Shown here: piece by piece, positions 51,452 through 59,300 of the stretch | How positions within the stretch are numbered: position 1 is the stretch's first letter | Layout of the letters: each line of letters opens with the position of its first letter | From: Rhodobacteraceae bacterium M385 | GTDB lineage: Bacteria; Pseudomonadota; Alphaproteobacteria; Rhodobacterales; Rhodobacteraceae | Assembly: GCA_025141835.1 (NCBI GenBank) | Contig: CP081102.1 | Location: forward strand, 1,860,001-1,924,000 | Reading direction: 5' to 3' | DNA: 64,000 bases | Notes under the pieces: model-generated | What the model was told of the DNA's origin: nothing | The model's database searches: none | What the model saw: the letters and a program-made list of their open reading frames with translations, nothing else | Position numbers and translations under genes: made by a program

Positions 51452-53044
51452 TCATTCCCACTCAATCGTGCCCGGAGGCTTGGAGGTGATGTCGTAGGTC
51501 ACCCGGTTGATGCCTGCGACCTCGTTGATGATGCGGGTGGCCGTTTCGCCCAGGAACTCATGGGTGAAAGGATAGTAATCCGCAGTCATCCCATCCACCG
51601 AAGTCACGGCCCGCAAGGCGCAGGCGTAATCATAGGTGCGGCCATCGCCCATGACGCCAACGGTGCGCACCGGCAGGATCGCAACGAAGGCCTGCCAGAT
51701 CTCATCATAGAGTCCGTGCTTGCGGATCTGGTCGATATAGACCGCATCGGCTTGGCGCAAGATATCGAGCTTGGCGCGGGTGATCTCTCCGGGGCAACGT
51801 ATGGCGAGGCCAGGACCGGGGAAGGGGTGGCGGGCGATGAAATGCGCCGGAAGGCCCAATTCGTGACCCAAGGCGCGGACCTCATCCTTGAACAGCTCTC
51901 GCAGGGGTTCCACCAGCTTCAGGCCCATCTTCTCGGGCAGGCCGCCGACGTTGTGGTGCGACTTGATCGTCACCGAAGGGCCGCCGCTGAACGAGACGCT
52001 TTCGATCACATCGGGGTAAAGCGTGCCTTGGGCAAGGAAGGCCGCGCCTTCGATCTGGTCGGCGTATTTCTGGAACACGTCGATGAACAGCTTGCCGATG
52101 ATCTTGCGCTTGGTCTCGGGATCGCTGACGCCTTCCAATTCGCCAAGGAACAGGTCTTGTTCTTCGGCGTGGATGACGTGGAGGTTCATGTGGTCGCGGA
52201 ACATTTCGACCACGTCCACACCTTCATTCAGGCGCAACAATCCGTGGTCCACGAACACACAGGTCAGCTGATCGCCAATCGCCTCGTGCAAGAGCGCCGC
52301 GGTGACCGAGCTGTCAACGCCGCCAGACAGGGCGCAGATCACCTTGGCGTCGCCCACCTGGGCGCGGATCGCCTCGATCGCCTGTTCGCGGTAGGCACCC
52401 ATGGTCCAATCGCCGCTGAAACCTGCAAGGCGCACGAAGTTTTCGTACAGCATTGCGCCGCGTGGGGTGTGGTGGACTTCGGGATGGAACTGGACCGCAA
52501 AGAAATTGCGCGATACGTCCGCCGTGATCGCGTAGGGCGCGTTGGGAGAGGTGCCGTAAACCTCAAACCCCGGTGCCAGCTTGGCCACGTGGTCTCCGTG
52601 GGACATCCAGACCTGTTCAGACCCATCGGCGAACCAGCCCTGCAACAGCGCCAAGGCACCGGTGGGTTCCACGAAGGCTCGCCCGAACTCGGCCGTGCCG
52701 CCGCCGCCGGAAATCTTGCCGCCATGCACTTCGCCGCCCAAGTCCTGCATCATGACCTGTTGGCCGTAGCAAATGCCAAGGATCGGCACGCCCGCGTCAT
52801 AGGCCGCTTTGGGGGGCCGAGGAGAGCCTTCGCGCGTGACCGAATCCGGTCCGCCGGAAAAGATGATCGCCTTGGGGGCGAATTCCGCGATGAAGGCATC
52901 ATCGACGTTTTGATAGGGGTGAATCTCGCAATAAACGCTCAACTCGCGCAGGCGGCGGGCGATCAGTTGCGTGACCTGCGATCCGAAGTCGATGATCAGC
53001 AGGCGTTCATGATTGGCGGGGTCTGGGACAGCGGCGTTGTTCAT
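51452..53044 (-). CDS. guaA: GMP synthase (glutamine-hydrolysing) GuaA
   Basis: A 530-residue protein. The N-terminal class I glutamine amidotransferase has Cys92 in GICYGQQVM and the HPEV histidine region, with Glu nearby (EVHHTPRGA). The ATP pyrophosphatase domain has ALSGGVDSSVTAALL, and the C-terminal dimerisation domain PVRTVGVMGDGRTYDYACALR follows. It converts XMP to GMP. I prefer ATG 53044; GTG 53050 is two residues longer and has no clear ribosome site. Confidence 0.97.
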   Translation of the reverse strand: MNNAAVPDPANHERLLIIDFGSQVTQLIARRLRELSVYCEIHPYQNVDDAFIAEFAPKAIIFSGGPDSVTREGSPRPPKAAYDAGVPILGICYGQQVMMQDLGGEVHGGKISGGGGTAEFGRAFVEPTGALALLQGWFADGSEQVWMSHGDHVAKLAPGFEVYGTSPNAPYAITADVSRNFFAVQFHPEVHHTPRGAMLYENFVRLAGFSGDWTMGAYREQAIEAIRAQVGDAKVICALSGGVDSSVTAALLHEAIGDQLTCVFVDHGLLRLNEGVDVVEMFRDHMNLHVIHAEEQDLFLGELEGVSDPETKRKIIGKLFIDVFQKYADQIEGAAFLAQGTLYPDVIESVSFSGGPSVTIKSHHNVGGLPEKMGLKLVEPLRELFKDEVRALGHELGLPAHFIARHPFPGPGLAIRCPGEITRAKLDILRQADAVYIDQIRKHGLYDEIWQAFVAILPVRTVGVMGDGRTYDYACALRAVTSVDGMTADYYPFTHEFLGETATRIINEVAGINRVTYDITSKPPGTIEWE

Positions 53045-53084
53045 GGCCACGGATTAAGGCGCGCGGGGGCGGGGCGCAAGACAT

Positions 53085-53115
53085 CGCATGTCGCATCCGC
53101 GTCCCACATGTCGCA
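53085..53115. promoter_or_regulatory. direct repeat CATGTCGCA upstream of the MttB-family gene
   Basis: CATGTCGCA occurs at 53087-53095 and 53107-53115, a 20-bp period (two helical turns), about 70 bp before the gene. AraC-family regulators such as ArgR of Pseudomonas bind TGTCGC-type direct repeats, so this could be an operator. Confidence 0.4.
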
Positions 53116-53183
53116 CTCCGGCGATGGAAACGCCCAAACACGGGCTAGGGAGGGACATGGAATTAACGCCGGTGGAGGATGTC

Positions 53184-54737
53184 ATGGGCGACGCAGAACA
53201 AACAACAGGCAAGCGACGGGCACGGGGCGGCGGTGGCGCAGCGCGGCGCGCGTCGCGTTCGGCCGTCAGCTTCGAGACCGCGCGGTTCATCGAGCGCAAA
53301 ATCCCCACCCTCGATATCCTTCACGATGAAGCGCTGGAGATCATCGAGGCGAACGCCGAAACGGTTCTGGAAGAAATCGGCGTCATGTTCGTGGAAAACC
53401 CCGCCGCGCTTGCGCGTTGGCGCGAGGCGGGCGCGGATGTGCGTGGCGAACGGGTCCATATCCCCCGCGGCCTTGCGCGGGAGTTGGTGAAAACCGCGCC
53501 GTCCAAGTTCACGCAAATCGCCCGCAACCGGGCCCGTGACGTGGAAATCGGGGGCAACACGATGGTGCTTGCCCCGGTCTACGGCCCGCCCTTCGTCCAC
53601 GATCAGGCGGGCGGACGGCGTTATGCCACCATGGCCGATTTTGAGAAGTTCGTGAAGCTCGGCTACATGTCCAAGTGGCTGCACCATTCTGGCGGCACTG
53701 TTTGCGAGCCGACCGATGTGCCGGTGAACAAGCGCCATCTGGATATGCTCTATGCCCATATGTCGCTGTCCGATAAGCCCTATATGGGTTCGGTCACAGA
53801 GCCGTCGCGGGCGGAAGATTCCATTGCGATGTCGAAAATCCTGTTCGGCGCCGATGTGGTTGAAAACAACTGCGTCATGACCTCGCTGATTAACATCAAC
53901 TCTCCGCTGACATTTGACGGGGTGATGATGGGCGCGTTGGAGCATTATGCCGCCGCGGGCCAGGCCTCGATCATCTCTCCGTTTATTGTGGGCGGGGCGA
54001 TGGCGCCGGTCTCTGTGGCCGGGACGCTGACCCAATGTCTGGCCGAAGGGCTGGCGGGGGTGGCCTATTCGCAACTGGTGCGGGCGGGGTCGCCTGCGAT
54101 CATGGGGGCGATGGTGACCTCCATCGACATGAACTCCGGCGCGCCGACCTTTGGCACGCCCGAAGCGTCGCAGATCACCTATGGCATGGGCCAATTGGCC
54201 CGCCGCTTGGGGCTGCCATACCGCTCGGCCGGGGCGTTCACCGGCGCGAAAATTCCCGATGCGCAGGCGGGATATGAGACAGCGAATTCCCTGAACATGG
54301 GGCTGTTGTCCGGGGTGAATTTCATGCTGCATTCTTGCGGATGGCTTGAGGGTGGCTTGTCTGCCAGCCCCGAGAAATTCGTGCTGGATGCCGATCAATT
54401 GGGGATTTTGCACCGGATGGCCGAAGGCGTGGCGGTCGATGAGAATGCCCAGGCCATGGACGCCCTGCGTGAGGTTGGCCCCGGGGGCCACTTCCTTGGC
54501 TGCGCCCATACCCAAGCCAATTACAAGGACGCGTTCTGGCGGACCAATGTGCTGGACTACAAGCCCTATGAGACATGGGCAGAAGAGGGCAGCCGCACCA
54601 CCTATGAACTGGCCGCCGCCAAGGTTGAGCGGATGCTTAGCGACTATCAGCAGCCGCATCTGGACCCAATCACCGATGAGGCGCTGCGGGCCTACGTGGC
54701 CGAGAAGAAGGCCTCTATGCCCGACGCGTTCATCTAA
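53184..54737 (+). CDS. trimethylamine methyltransferase family protein (MttB-like, non-pyrrolysine)
   Basis: A 517-residue member of the MttB superfamily. Typical blocks are ALEIIEANAETVLEEIGVMF, GTVCEPTDVPVNKRHLDML, EDSIAMSKILFGADVVENN, PFIVGGAMAPVSVAGT, and FGTPEASQITYGMGQLARRLGLP. No in-frame amber codon is present, so this is a non-Pyl homolog; such proteins in roseobacters act on glycine betaine-like or related quaternary amines, but the substrate is inferred only. I start at ATG 53184 with GGTGGAGG upstream. Confidence 0.88.
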   Translation: MGDAEQTTGKRRARGGGGAARRASRSAVSFETARFIERKIPTLDILHDEALEIIEANAETVLEEIGVMFVENPAALARWREAGADVRGERVHIPRGLARELVKTAPSKFTQIARNRARDVEIGGNTMVLAPVYGPPFVHDQAGGRRYATMADFEKFVKLGYMSKWLHHSGGTVCEPTDVPVNKRHLDMLYAHMSLSDKPYMGSVTEPSRAEDSIAMSKILFGADVVENNCVMTSLININSPLTFDGVMMGALEHYAAAGQASIISPFIVGGAMAPVSVAGTLTQCLAEGLAGVAYSQLVRAGSPAIMGAMVTSIDMNSGAPTFGTPEASQITYGMGQLARRLGLPYRSAGAFTGAKIPDAQAGYETANSLNMGLLSGVNFMLHSCGWLEGGLSASPEKFVLDADQLGILHRMAEGVAVDENAQAMDALREVGPGGHFLGCAHTQANYKDAFWRTNVLDYKPYETWAEEGSRTTYELAAAKVERMLSDYQQPHLDPITDEALRAYVAEKKASMPDAFI

Positions 54738-54868
54738 GCAGTTCCCTAAGTTCCGGGCGACTTTTTCCGACTTTGCGCCGGGGTGAGTCGCCCATTTTCG
54801 CGGATCTCTGGCCTGATTTCGCGATGTGGCCACCGAATCTTGGCCCGCGCGACTTTTACTAAAATTGT

Positions 54869-55111
54869 CTAGGAATCACCCCTTGCGGCGGCCAGTAGCG
54901 CGCTCATCACTTGGACGTGGCGGGTGGGCGAATATCCCATGCCTCCGCCCATCCGTGCGGCGTTCAACATTTCTTCCTCTGCCAACAGCTTTCCGACCGG
55001 GCGGCGCTTGGCTCTGCGGTGCGCATCCCCTGTAACACAAGCCAAAGTGGCTGCTTTTACCAGAAGGCCAGGGCGGTGCATCTGTGTCAGGTGAGTGGTC
55101 AGGTCGGTCAT
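54869..55111 (-). CDS. DUF6477 family protein
   Basis: An 80-residue protein. The N-terminal MTDLTTHLTQMHRPGLLVKAA and C-terminal GYSPTRHVQVMSALLAAAR match the DUF6477 pattern of Rhodobacteraceae. AAGGAG sits eight bases before the ATG. It is divergent from the DUF6456 gene across a regulatory region with a DnaA box, a pairing often seen in the family. Function is unknown. Confidence 0.75.
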   Translation of the reverse strand: MTDLTTHLTQMHRPGLLVKAATLACVTGDAHRRAKRRPVGKLLAEEEMLNAARMGGGMGYSPTRHVQVMSALLAAARGDS

Positions 55112-55206
55112 ATCTAACGCTCCTTGGGAAGTTAATCTGATCCCAAGAATGCCCCCGGAACGGGGTGTGTTGCGCCATCGCACGACCTTGCGTTCGGAGC
55201 CGTCTC

Positions 55207-55271
55207 AATTGTTTACGTTTTGGAAACAATTTTGCACTTATCCACAGTTTTTAACGATTCAGTAATCAATA
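55207..55271. promoter_or_regulatory. divergent control region with inverted repeat, DnaA box, GANTC and partial CtrA-like site
   Basis: ATTGTTT (55208-55214) and AAACAAT (55224-55230) form an inverted repeat. TTATCCACA (55238-55246) is a perfect DnaA box. GATTC is a CcrM GANTC site. TTAACGATTCAGTAA (starting near 55251) is one mismatch from TTAA-N7-TTAA. This clustering suggests cell-cycle control of the DUF6477/DUF6456 pair. Confidence 0.5.
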
Positions 55272-55321
55272 CGGCGGAATCCTGCTGGGGTACTTCCGCA
55301 ACTTCAAAGGGCCCGACGGCC

Positions 55322-56461
55322 ATGACCCCAGACGCTCGCAGCGAACACCAAAACACCAAGTTGATGCCGGGATGGGTGCCAGAGGCGGCATGCCAATACC
55401 TTGCACATGTGGCCGAGGGGCAATCCTTGCGGAAGATTGCACAACGGACCGGGCAGGCGCCTTCGACGATCTCTCGTCGTATTCGCCAAATGGAAGCTCG
55501 GCGTGACGACCCACTTATCGATGAAGCGTTGAGTTCGCTGGCCGAAGGGGTCGGCACTCAATGCCACCCGACAATGAATAAGGAGACGAGGCGCATGACT
55601 GCCCCAATACGGACGCCGATTGATGACGAGGCTTTGGTCACCCGAGAGGCAAGGCGCATTTTACGCCGCCTGTGCGAAACTGGCGCGGTTCTGGCGGTGG
55701 CCCAGGACATGGATAAAGCCGTGGTGCTGCGCCAAGGTGCCGATGGCAACCAGACCCGAACCGCCGTGGTGGACCGCCGCGTGGCGCAGGCCTTTGCGGT
55801 GAAAGACTGGATCTCTTGCGTGAAACAGGGCGGCAAACTGGCCCGCTACGCCATCACCTCGGTCGGCAAGACTGCCTTGAAGCGTCTGTTGGAAGAAGAC
55901 CGTAAGCGCCGCATGGGCACTGCTGGTTTCGCCGAGGGGCCAACTGCCTTCCAGGGACAACACGCCACTTGGGGCACGCGCGACGTCTCGGGCAAGGGGG
56001 GGAAACGCGAAACGATGCGGGTGAACCTGTCGGAATCGCCTCTGGCAGGGTTGGCGCGGCGGAAGGGCCCCGATGGCAAACCCTTCTTGGGACCGGAGCT
56101 GGTGCAGGCCGGAGAGCGGTTGCGCGAAGAGTTTGAACGCGCCCAGATGGGCCCCCGCGTCGGGCAGAACTGGGATCGCTTCCTTTCTGGATCGGACCGG
56201 GGCGGGTTCATGGCCGATGGCGGGGTTGGTGAGGGCCCCCGAGCCGCGCGCGCCCGTGTTTCAGACGCCCTCGATGCCCTTGGACCCGGCCTTGGGGACG
56301 TGGTGATGCGGGTCTGTTGCTTCCTTGATGGGCTTGAGACCGCCGAAAAAAGGCTTGGTTGGTCTGCTCGGTCGGGGAAGGTGGTTCTGAAGATCGGGTT
56401 GCAACGACTATTGCAGCACTACGAATCTGTTTCAGATTTTCGGCCAGCAACGCGTAATTGA
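55322..56461 (+). CDS. DUF6456 domain protein with N-terminal helix-turn-helix
   Basis: A 379-residue protein. The N-terminal half has a helix-turn-helix-like segment (EGQSLRKIAQRTGQAPSTISRRIRQMEARR) and a second DNA-binding-like stretch (WISCVKQGGKLARYAITSVGKTALKRLL). The C-terminal DUF6456 domain ends with VGQNWDRFLSGSDRGG, GGVGEGPRAARARVSDALDALGPGLGDVVMRVCCFLDGL and LKIGLQRLLQHYE. The role is probably transcriptional or replication-associated. I start at ATG 55322; longer upstream frames lack ribosome sites. Confidence 0.78.
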   Translation: MTPDARSEHQNTKLMPGWVPEAACQYLAHVAEGQSLRKIAQRTGQAPSTISRRIRQMEARRDDPLIDEALSSLAEGVGTQCHPTMNKETRRMTAPIRTPIDDEALVTREARRILRRLCETGAVLAVAQDMDKAVVLRQGADGNQTRTAVVDRRVAQAFAVKDWISCVKQGGKLARYAITSVGKTALKRLLEEDRKRRMGTAGFAEGPTAFQGQHATWGTRDVSGKGGKRETMRVNLSESPLAGLARRKGPDGKPFLGPELVQAGERLREEFERAQMGPRVGQNWDRFLSGSDRGGFMADGGVGEGPRAARARVSDALDALGPGLGDVVMRVCCFLDGLETAEKRLGWSARSGKVVLKIGLQRLLQHYESVSDFRPATRN

Positions 56462-56528
56462 AACAAACTAAGGCAATGTGGCAAGAATTGTGCTCCATTT
56501 AAGGAGATTCCATTTCTTGTCATATTGG

Positions 56529-56543
56529 TTAACAAGAGGTTAA
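56529..56543. promoter_or_regulatory. CtrA-type binding site TTAA-N7-TTAA
   Basis: TTAACAAGAGGTTAA is an exact full CtrA box about 170 nt upstream of the secreted-protein gene at 56713 and 68 nt after the DUF6456 stop. The surrounding region is AT-rich, with AAAAAAT and TACATTTTTT patches. Confidence 0.6.
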
Positions 56544-56712
56544 CGGCGTCGTTTCGCTGGTAACTATCTGACTTTAAATAGGCAATCTGACTGCTGGCGA
56601 AAAGTTGCGCAAAAAATGCACCATAAGAAAGAAAATTACATTTTTTCCTTGGAAGAGGGAAAAGTTCTGCTAGCTTAATTGGTGGGGGCGAAATTGATGA
56701 GATGGTGCCAAA

Positions 56713-57522
56713 ATGAAACTGAGCAGAAAAACGATTAAAACTCTGGGCGTTATTTCGATGGCCGCGGGAACGCTCTTTGCGGGAACAGCGGCAAATGCCC
56801 AACAATCCCTTTCCATGGAAGAATGTCGCGAAGTTATGGAAATGAATCCGGCGTTTGTTCGCCGTGCGGTGCGTCAAGCCTGTGGCAGCGCATTGGCCGC
56901 GCTTTCTGAGAATGATACTGCCGTAACGCGCGGAACGTCTGCCGTGATGAACCCGAACCCAGATGCGAACCCCGGTGGTTCCGACGGCGGTGATACTGCC
57001 TCGGGTGGTGGTGGCGGCACCGGGACAGCCCCGTTGACCATCACGGCTAGCGCATTTCGCAATGGTCGGCTTGCCCCCAACGTGTGTCTAGGCATGACCG
57101 GCGGCAGCACGCAAACATGCTCGCTGGTGCTTCTGCAAACAGCACAGGGCGCGCGTCACATGCTTTTGGGCGATGGTGGCGTGGTACTGAACGCGAATGT
57201 CGACATCAATGGGCGTGATTTCCTTGACTTGACTGTTGCCGCTAACCAATCTGGCTTGGCGGTGGATGCAGATTTGGCCGGCCATGACCTTGCCAGCGTT
57301 GGCCTCAACGGCGGTAACGGCAATGGTGGCAGCCACGGCGGCGGTTTGAACGTTGATGCCGATCTGGGCGGGCATGATTTGGCCGATGTTTCCGTCGGTT
57401 CCGGTTCCGGTGGCGGCTTGTCTGTAGGAGCAGACGTCGGCGGCCACTCGGTTGCAGAAGTAAGCGTTGGCGGAGATTCTGGCCTGTCGGTCAGCGTCGG
57501 TGGCATCGGGCTTCTAAACTAA
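56713..57522 (+). CDS. secreted glycine-rich repeat protein, paralog of 57877
   Basis: A 269-residue protein with a signal peptide (KTLGVISMAAGTLFAGTAANA). An N-terminal module SMEECREVMEMNPAFVRRAV...C is followed by AALSENDTA, whose two cysteines are 18 residues apart, as in the protein at 57877. A Gly/Pro-rich stretch follows, then three imperfect repeats of about 27 residues built on GLxVDADLGGHDLAxVSVG. A cell-surface or extracellular role is inferred. A CtrA box lies upstream and a strong terminator follows. No family recognised. Confidence 0.7.
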   Translation: MKLSRKTIKTLGVISMAAGTLFAGTAANAQQSLSMEECREVMEMNPAFVRRAVRQACGSALAALSENDTAVTRGTSAVMNPNPDANPGGSDGGDTASGGGGGTGTAPLTITASAFRNGRLAPNVCLGMTGGSTQTCSLVLLQTAQGARHMLLGDGGVVLNANVDINGRDFLDLTVAANQSGLAVDADLAGHDLASVGLNGGNGNGGSHGGGLNVDADLGGHDLADVSVGSGSGGGLSVGADVGGHSVAEVSVGGDSGLSVSVGGIGLLN

Positions 57523-57876
57523 GCTCAAGGGCTTCAACGACAAAGATGCCCATTGAGATTGGGATGAGGGCGGCGCAATTTGCGCCGCCTTTTTCGTGTG
57601 AGAGAGTCAGTATCTGGCGCGTCAAATGTCTCTGCTATCGGAATCAAAATGCGGCAGAAGTGTGAATTTCACGTTTCCCTAGGTGGAACTTGTCTTGGTA
57701 ATAAATCATTAATCAAAAATTTTTTTGTTTATCACGAACGCATTGCCAGTTTTATTAAGATGGTTAGGTTTAATTGGTTTACTCTAGCGGGGCCAATTCG
57801 GGCGAATGGGCGGGTCAATCTATTTACATTCCACGATCCGCGCCAAGGGGTGCCGATCTCAGCCCTAGGAAACCCA
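57523..57876. other. AT-rich intergenic region with terminator and possible promoter
   Basis: After the terminator at 57569-57594 the DNA is AT-rich (for example AATAAATCATTAATCAAAAATTTTTTTG near 57700) and contains no convincing gene. TTGCCA (57743-57748) and TAGGTT (57765-57770) with 16-nt spacing could be a promoter for the gene at 57877. I see nothing else in it. Confidence 0.55.
57569..57595 (+). terminator. terminator of the secreted repeat-protein gene
   Basis: GGCGGCGCAA/TTGCGCCGCC perfect 10-bp stem with a one-base loop core, followed by TTTTT. Confidence 0.92.
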
Positions 57877-58137
57877 ATGAAACGCACCATGTTTACCGCC
57901 ACCTCCATCGCGCTCACGCTTGCCGCTACGCCACTGGCGGCTCAAACGGCGATGACGCCCGCCCAATGTGAGGCCATGATGATGGCCGGCACTCAGAACT
58001 ATGCGGCATCGGCCGTCGCGGGCTGCACGCCGTACTTTCAGGCCTTGGCCCGTAACGCCACAGCGCCGGGCACTTTCGCGACCGTGATCCCGCAAGGGGT
58101 GACGGTGAGTGTTTCAACCTCGGGTGCCGGGGGATAA
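57877..58137 (+). CDS. small secreted protein, short paralog of the 56713 protein
   Basis: An 86-residue protein with a signal peptide (FTATSIALTLAATPLAAQ). The mature part has MTPAQCEAMMMAGTQNYAASAVAGC: two cysteines exactly 18 residues apart, then a TPYFQALARNATA segment. The 56713 protein has C-x18-C followed by GSALAALSENDTA, so both share one N-terminal module. The longer protein adds a repeat tail absent here. AGGA upstream of ATG 57877 supports the start. Function is unknown. Confidence 0.7.
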   Translation: MKRTMFTATSIALTLAATPLAAQTAMTPAQCEAMMMAGTQNYAASAVAGCTPYFQALARNATAPGTFATVIPQGVTVSVSTSGAGG

Positions 58138-58139
58138 GG

Positions 58140-58182
58140 GCCGCCGCGCCCGGACGCAGGCTTGTGATCCGGGCATGGCGGC
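58140..58182 (+). terminator. hairpin between the small secreted gene and lipA
   Basis: GCCGCC...GGCGGC and inner GCCCGG/CCGGGC form a long stem-loop immediately after the stop. It lacks a T-run, so it may be a terminator with Rho, an RNA stabiliser or neither. Confidence 0.4.
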
Positions 58183-58254
58183 TGTGTCGAATTAGGGGAA
58201 TTACATTCCCGGTAAAACAAGGTAATCAAAGGCGTTACCGAACCGGAGGCTCCT

Positions 58255-59202
58255 ATGCGCGATCTGAAGATTCCTGAACAACGCCATCCCGAAAAGGCGC
58301 GGCGTCCAGACAATCCTCAGCCCAAAAAGCCATCTTGGATCCGGGTGAAAGCGCCGGTCGGGGAGGGGTATAAGGCCACCGCCTCGATCATGCGCGAGCA
58401 CAAGCTAACCACGGTTTGTGAAGAGGCCAGCTGTCCGAACGTGGGCGAATGCTGGTCCCAAGGCCACGCCACGATGATGATTATGGGCGAGGTGTGTACC
58501 CGCGCCTGCACCTTCTGCAATATCGCGACGGGCAAGCCGCCCGAGGCGTTGGACGTGTTTGAGCCGGGCCGTGTCGCCGATGCCGTGGCGAAACTTGGCC
58601 TGAACCATGTGGTGATCACCTCGGTCGATCGCGATGATGTGGAAGATGGCGGGGCCGAGCATTTTGCCCAAACCATCCGCGCTATCCGCAACCGTGCGCC
58701 CGACACCACAATCGAAATTCTAACGCCGGATTTCATCAAGGCGGCCCCAGAGGTCTTGGAAATCGTCGTCGAGGCCCGGCCCGACGTCTTTAACCATAAT
58801 CTCGAGACCGTGCCCGGCCTCTACCCCGAGGTTCGTCCCGGCGCGCGTTATTTCCATTCCCTGCGTCTGTTGCAGCGCGTGAAAGAGCTGGACCCGAGCA
58901 TTTTCACCAAGTCCGGGATCATGGTGGGCTTGGGCGAAGATCGCCAATCGGTGATGCAGGTCATGGATGACATGCGGGCCGCTGACATTGATTTCATGAC
59001 GGTCGGGCAATATTTGCAGCCGACCCCAAAGCACCATGCGGTGGACCGTTTTGTGACTCCGGAAGAATTCGAAGGCTATGAGAAAGCGGCTTGGGGTAAG
59101 GGGTTTTTGATGGTCTCTGCTACGCCACTGACCCGCTCATCCTATCATGCGGGCGATGATTTCGCGCGGTTGCGGGCTAACCGCATGGCCAAGCTGGCCT
59201 AA
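58255..59202 (+). CDS. lipA: lipoyl synthase LipA
   Basis: A 315-residue radical SAM enzyme. The auxiliary cluster cysteines are C55, C60 and C66 (CEEASCPNVGEC) and the radical SAM cysteines C81, C85 and C88 (CTRACTFCNI). It inserts sulfur into octanoyl-protein to give lipoyl groups. ACCGGAGG precedes the ATG. The terminal RSSYHAGDDF matches the family. Confidence 0.97.
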   Translation: MRDLKIPEQRHPEKARRPDNPQPKKPSWIRVKAPVGEGYKATASIMREHKLTTVCEEASCPNVGECWSQGHATMMIMGEVCTRACTFCNIATGKPPEALDVFEPGRVADAVAKLGLNHVVITSVDRDDVEDGGAEHFAQTIRAIRNRAPDTTIEILTPDFIKAAPEVLEIVVEARPDVFNHNLETVPGLYPEVRPGARYFHSLRLLQRVKELDPSIFTKSGIMVGLGEDRQSVMQVMDDMRAADIDFMTVGQYLQPTPKHHAVDRFVTPEEFEGYEKAAWGKGFLMVSATPLTRSSYHAGDDFARLRANRMAKLA

Positions 59203-59300
59203 GCTGCCGCGGTTGCTGTATTGACGCGCCCCGCCGGGGCGCGGCGTATGTGATGTTTGACCCGTCTAGGGGCGAGTGCGATGCCAATGGAAGCACGAAG

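Noticed and set aside
53184..54737. Pyrrolysine-encoding (amber) MttB
   Set aside because: The frame is continuous without an in-frame TAG, so this is a non-pyrrolysine member.
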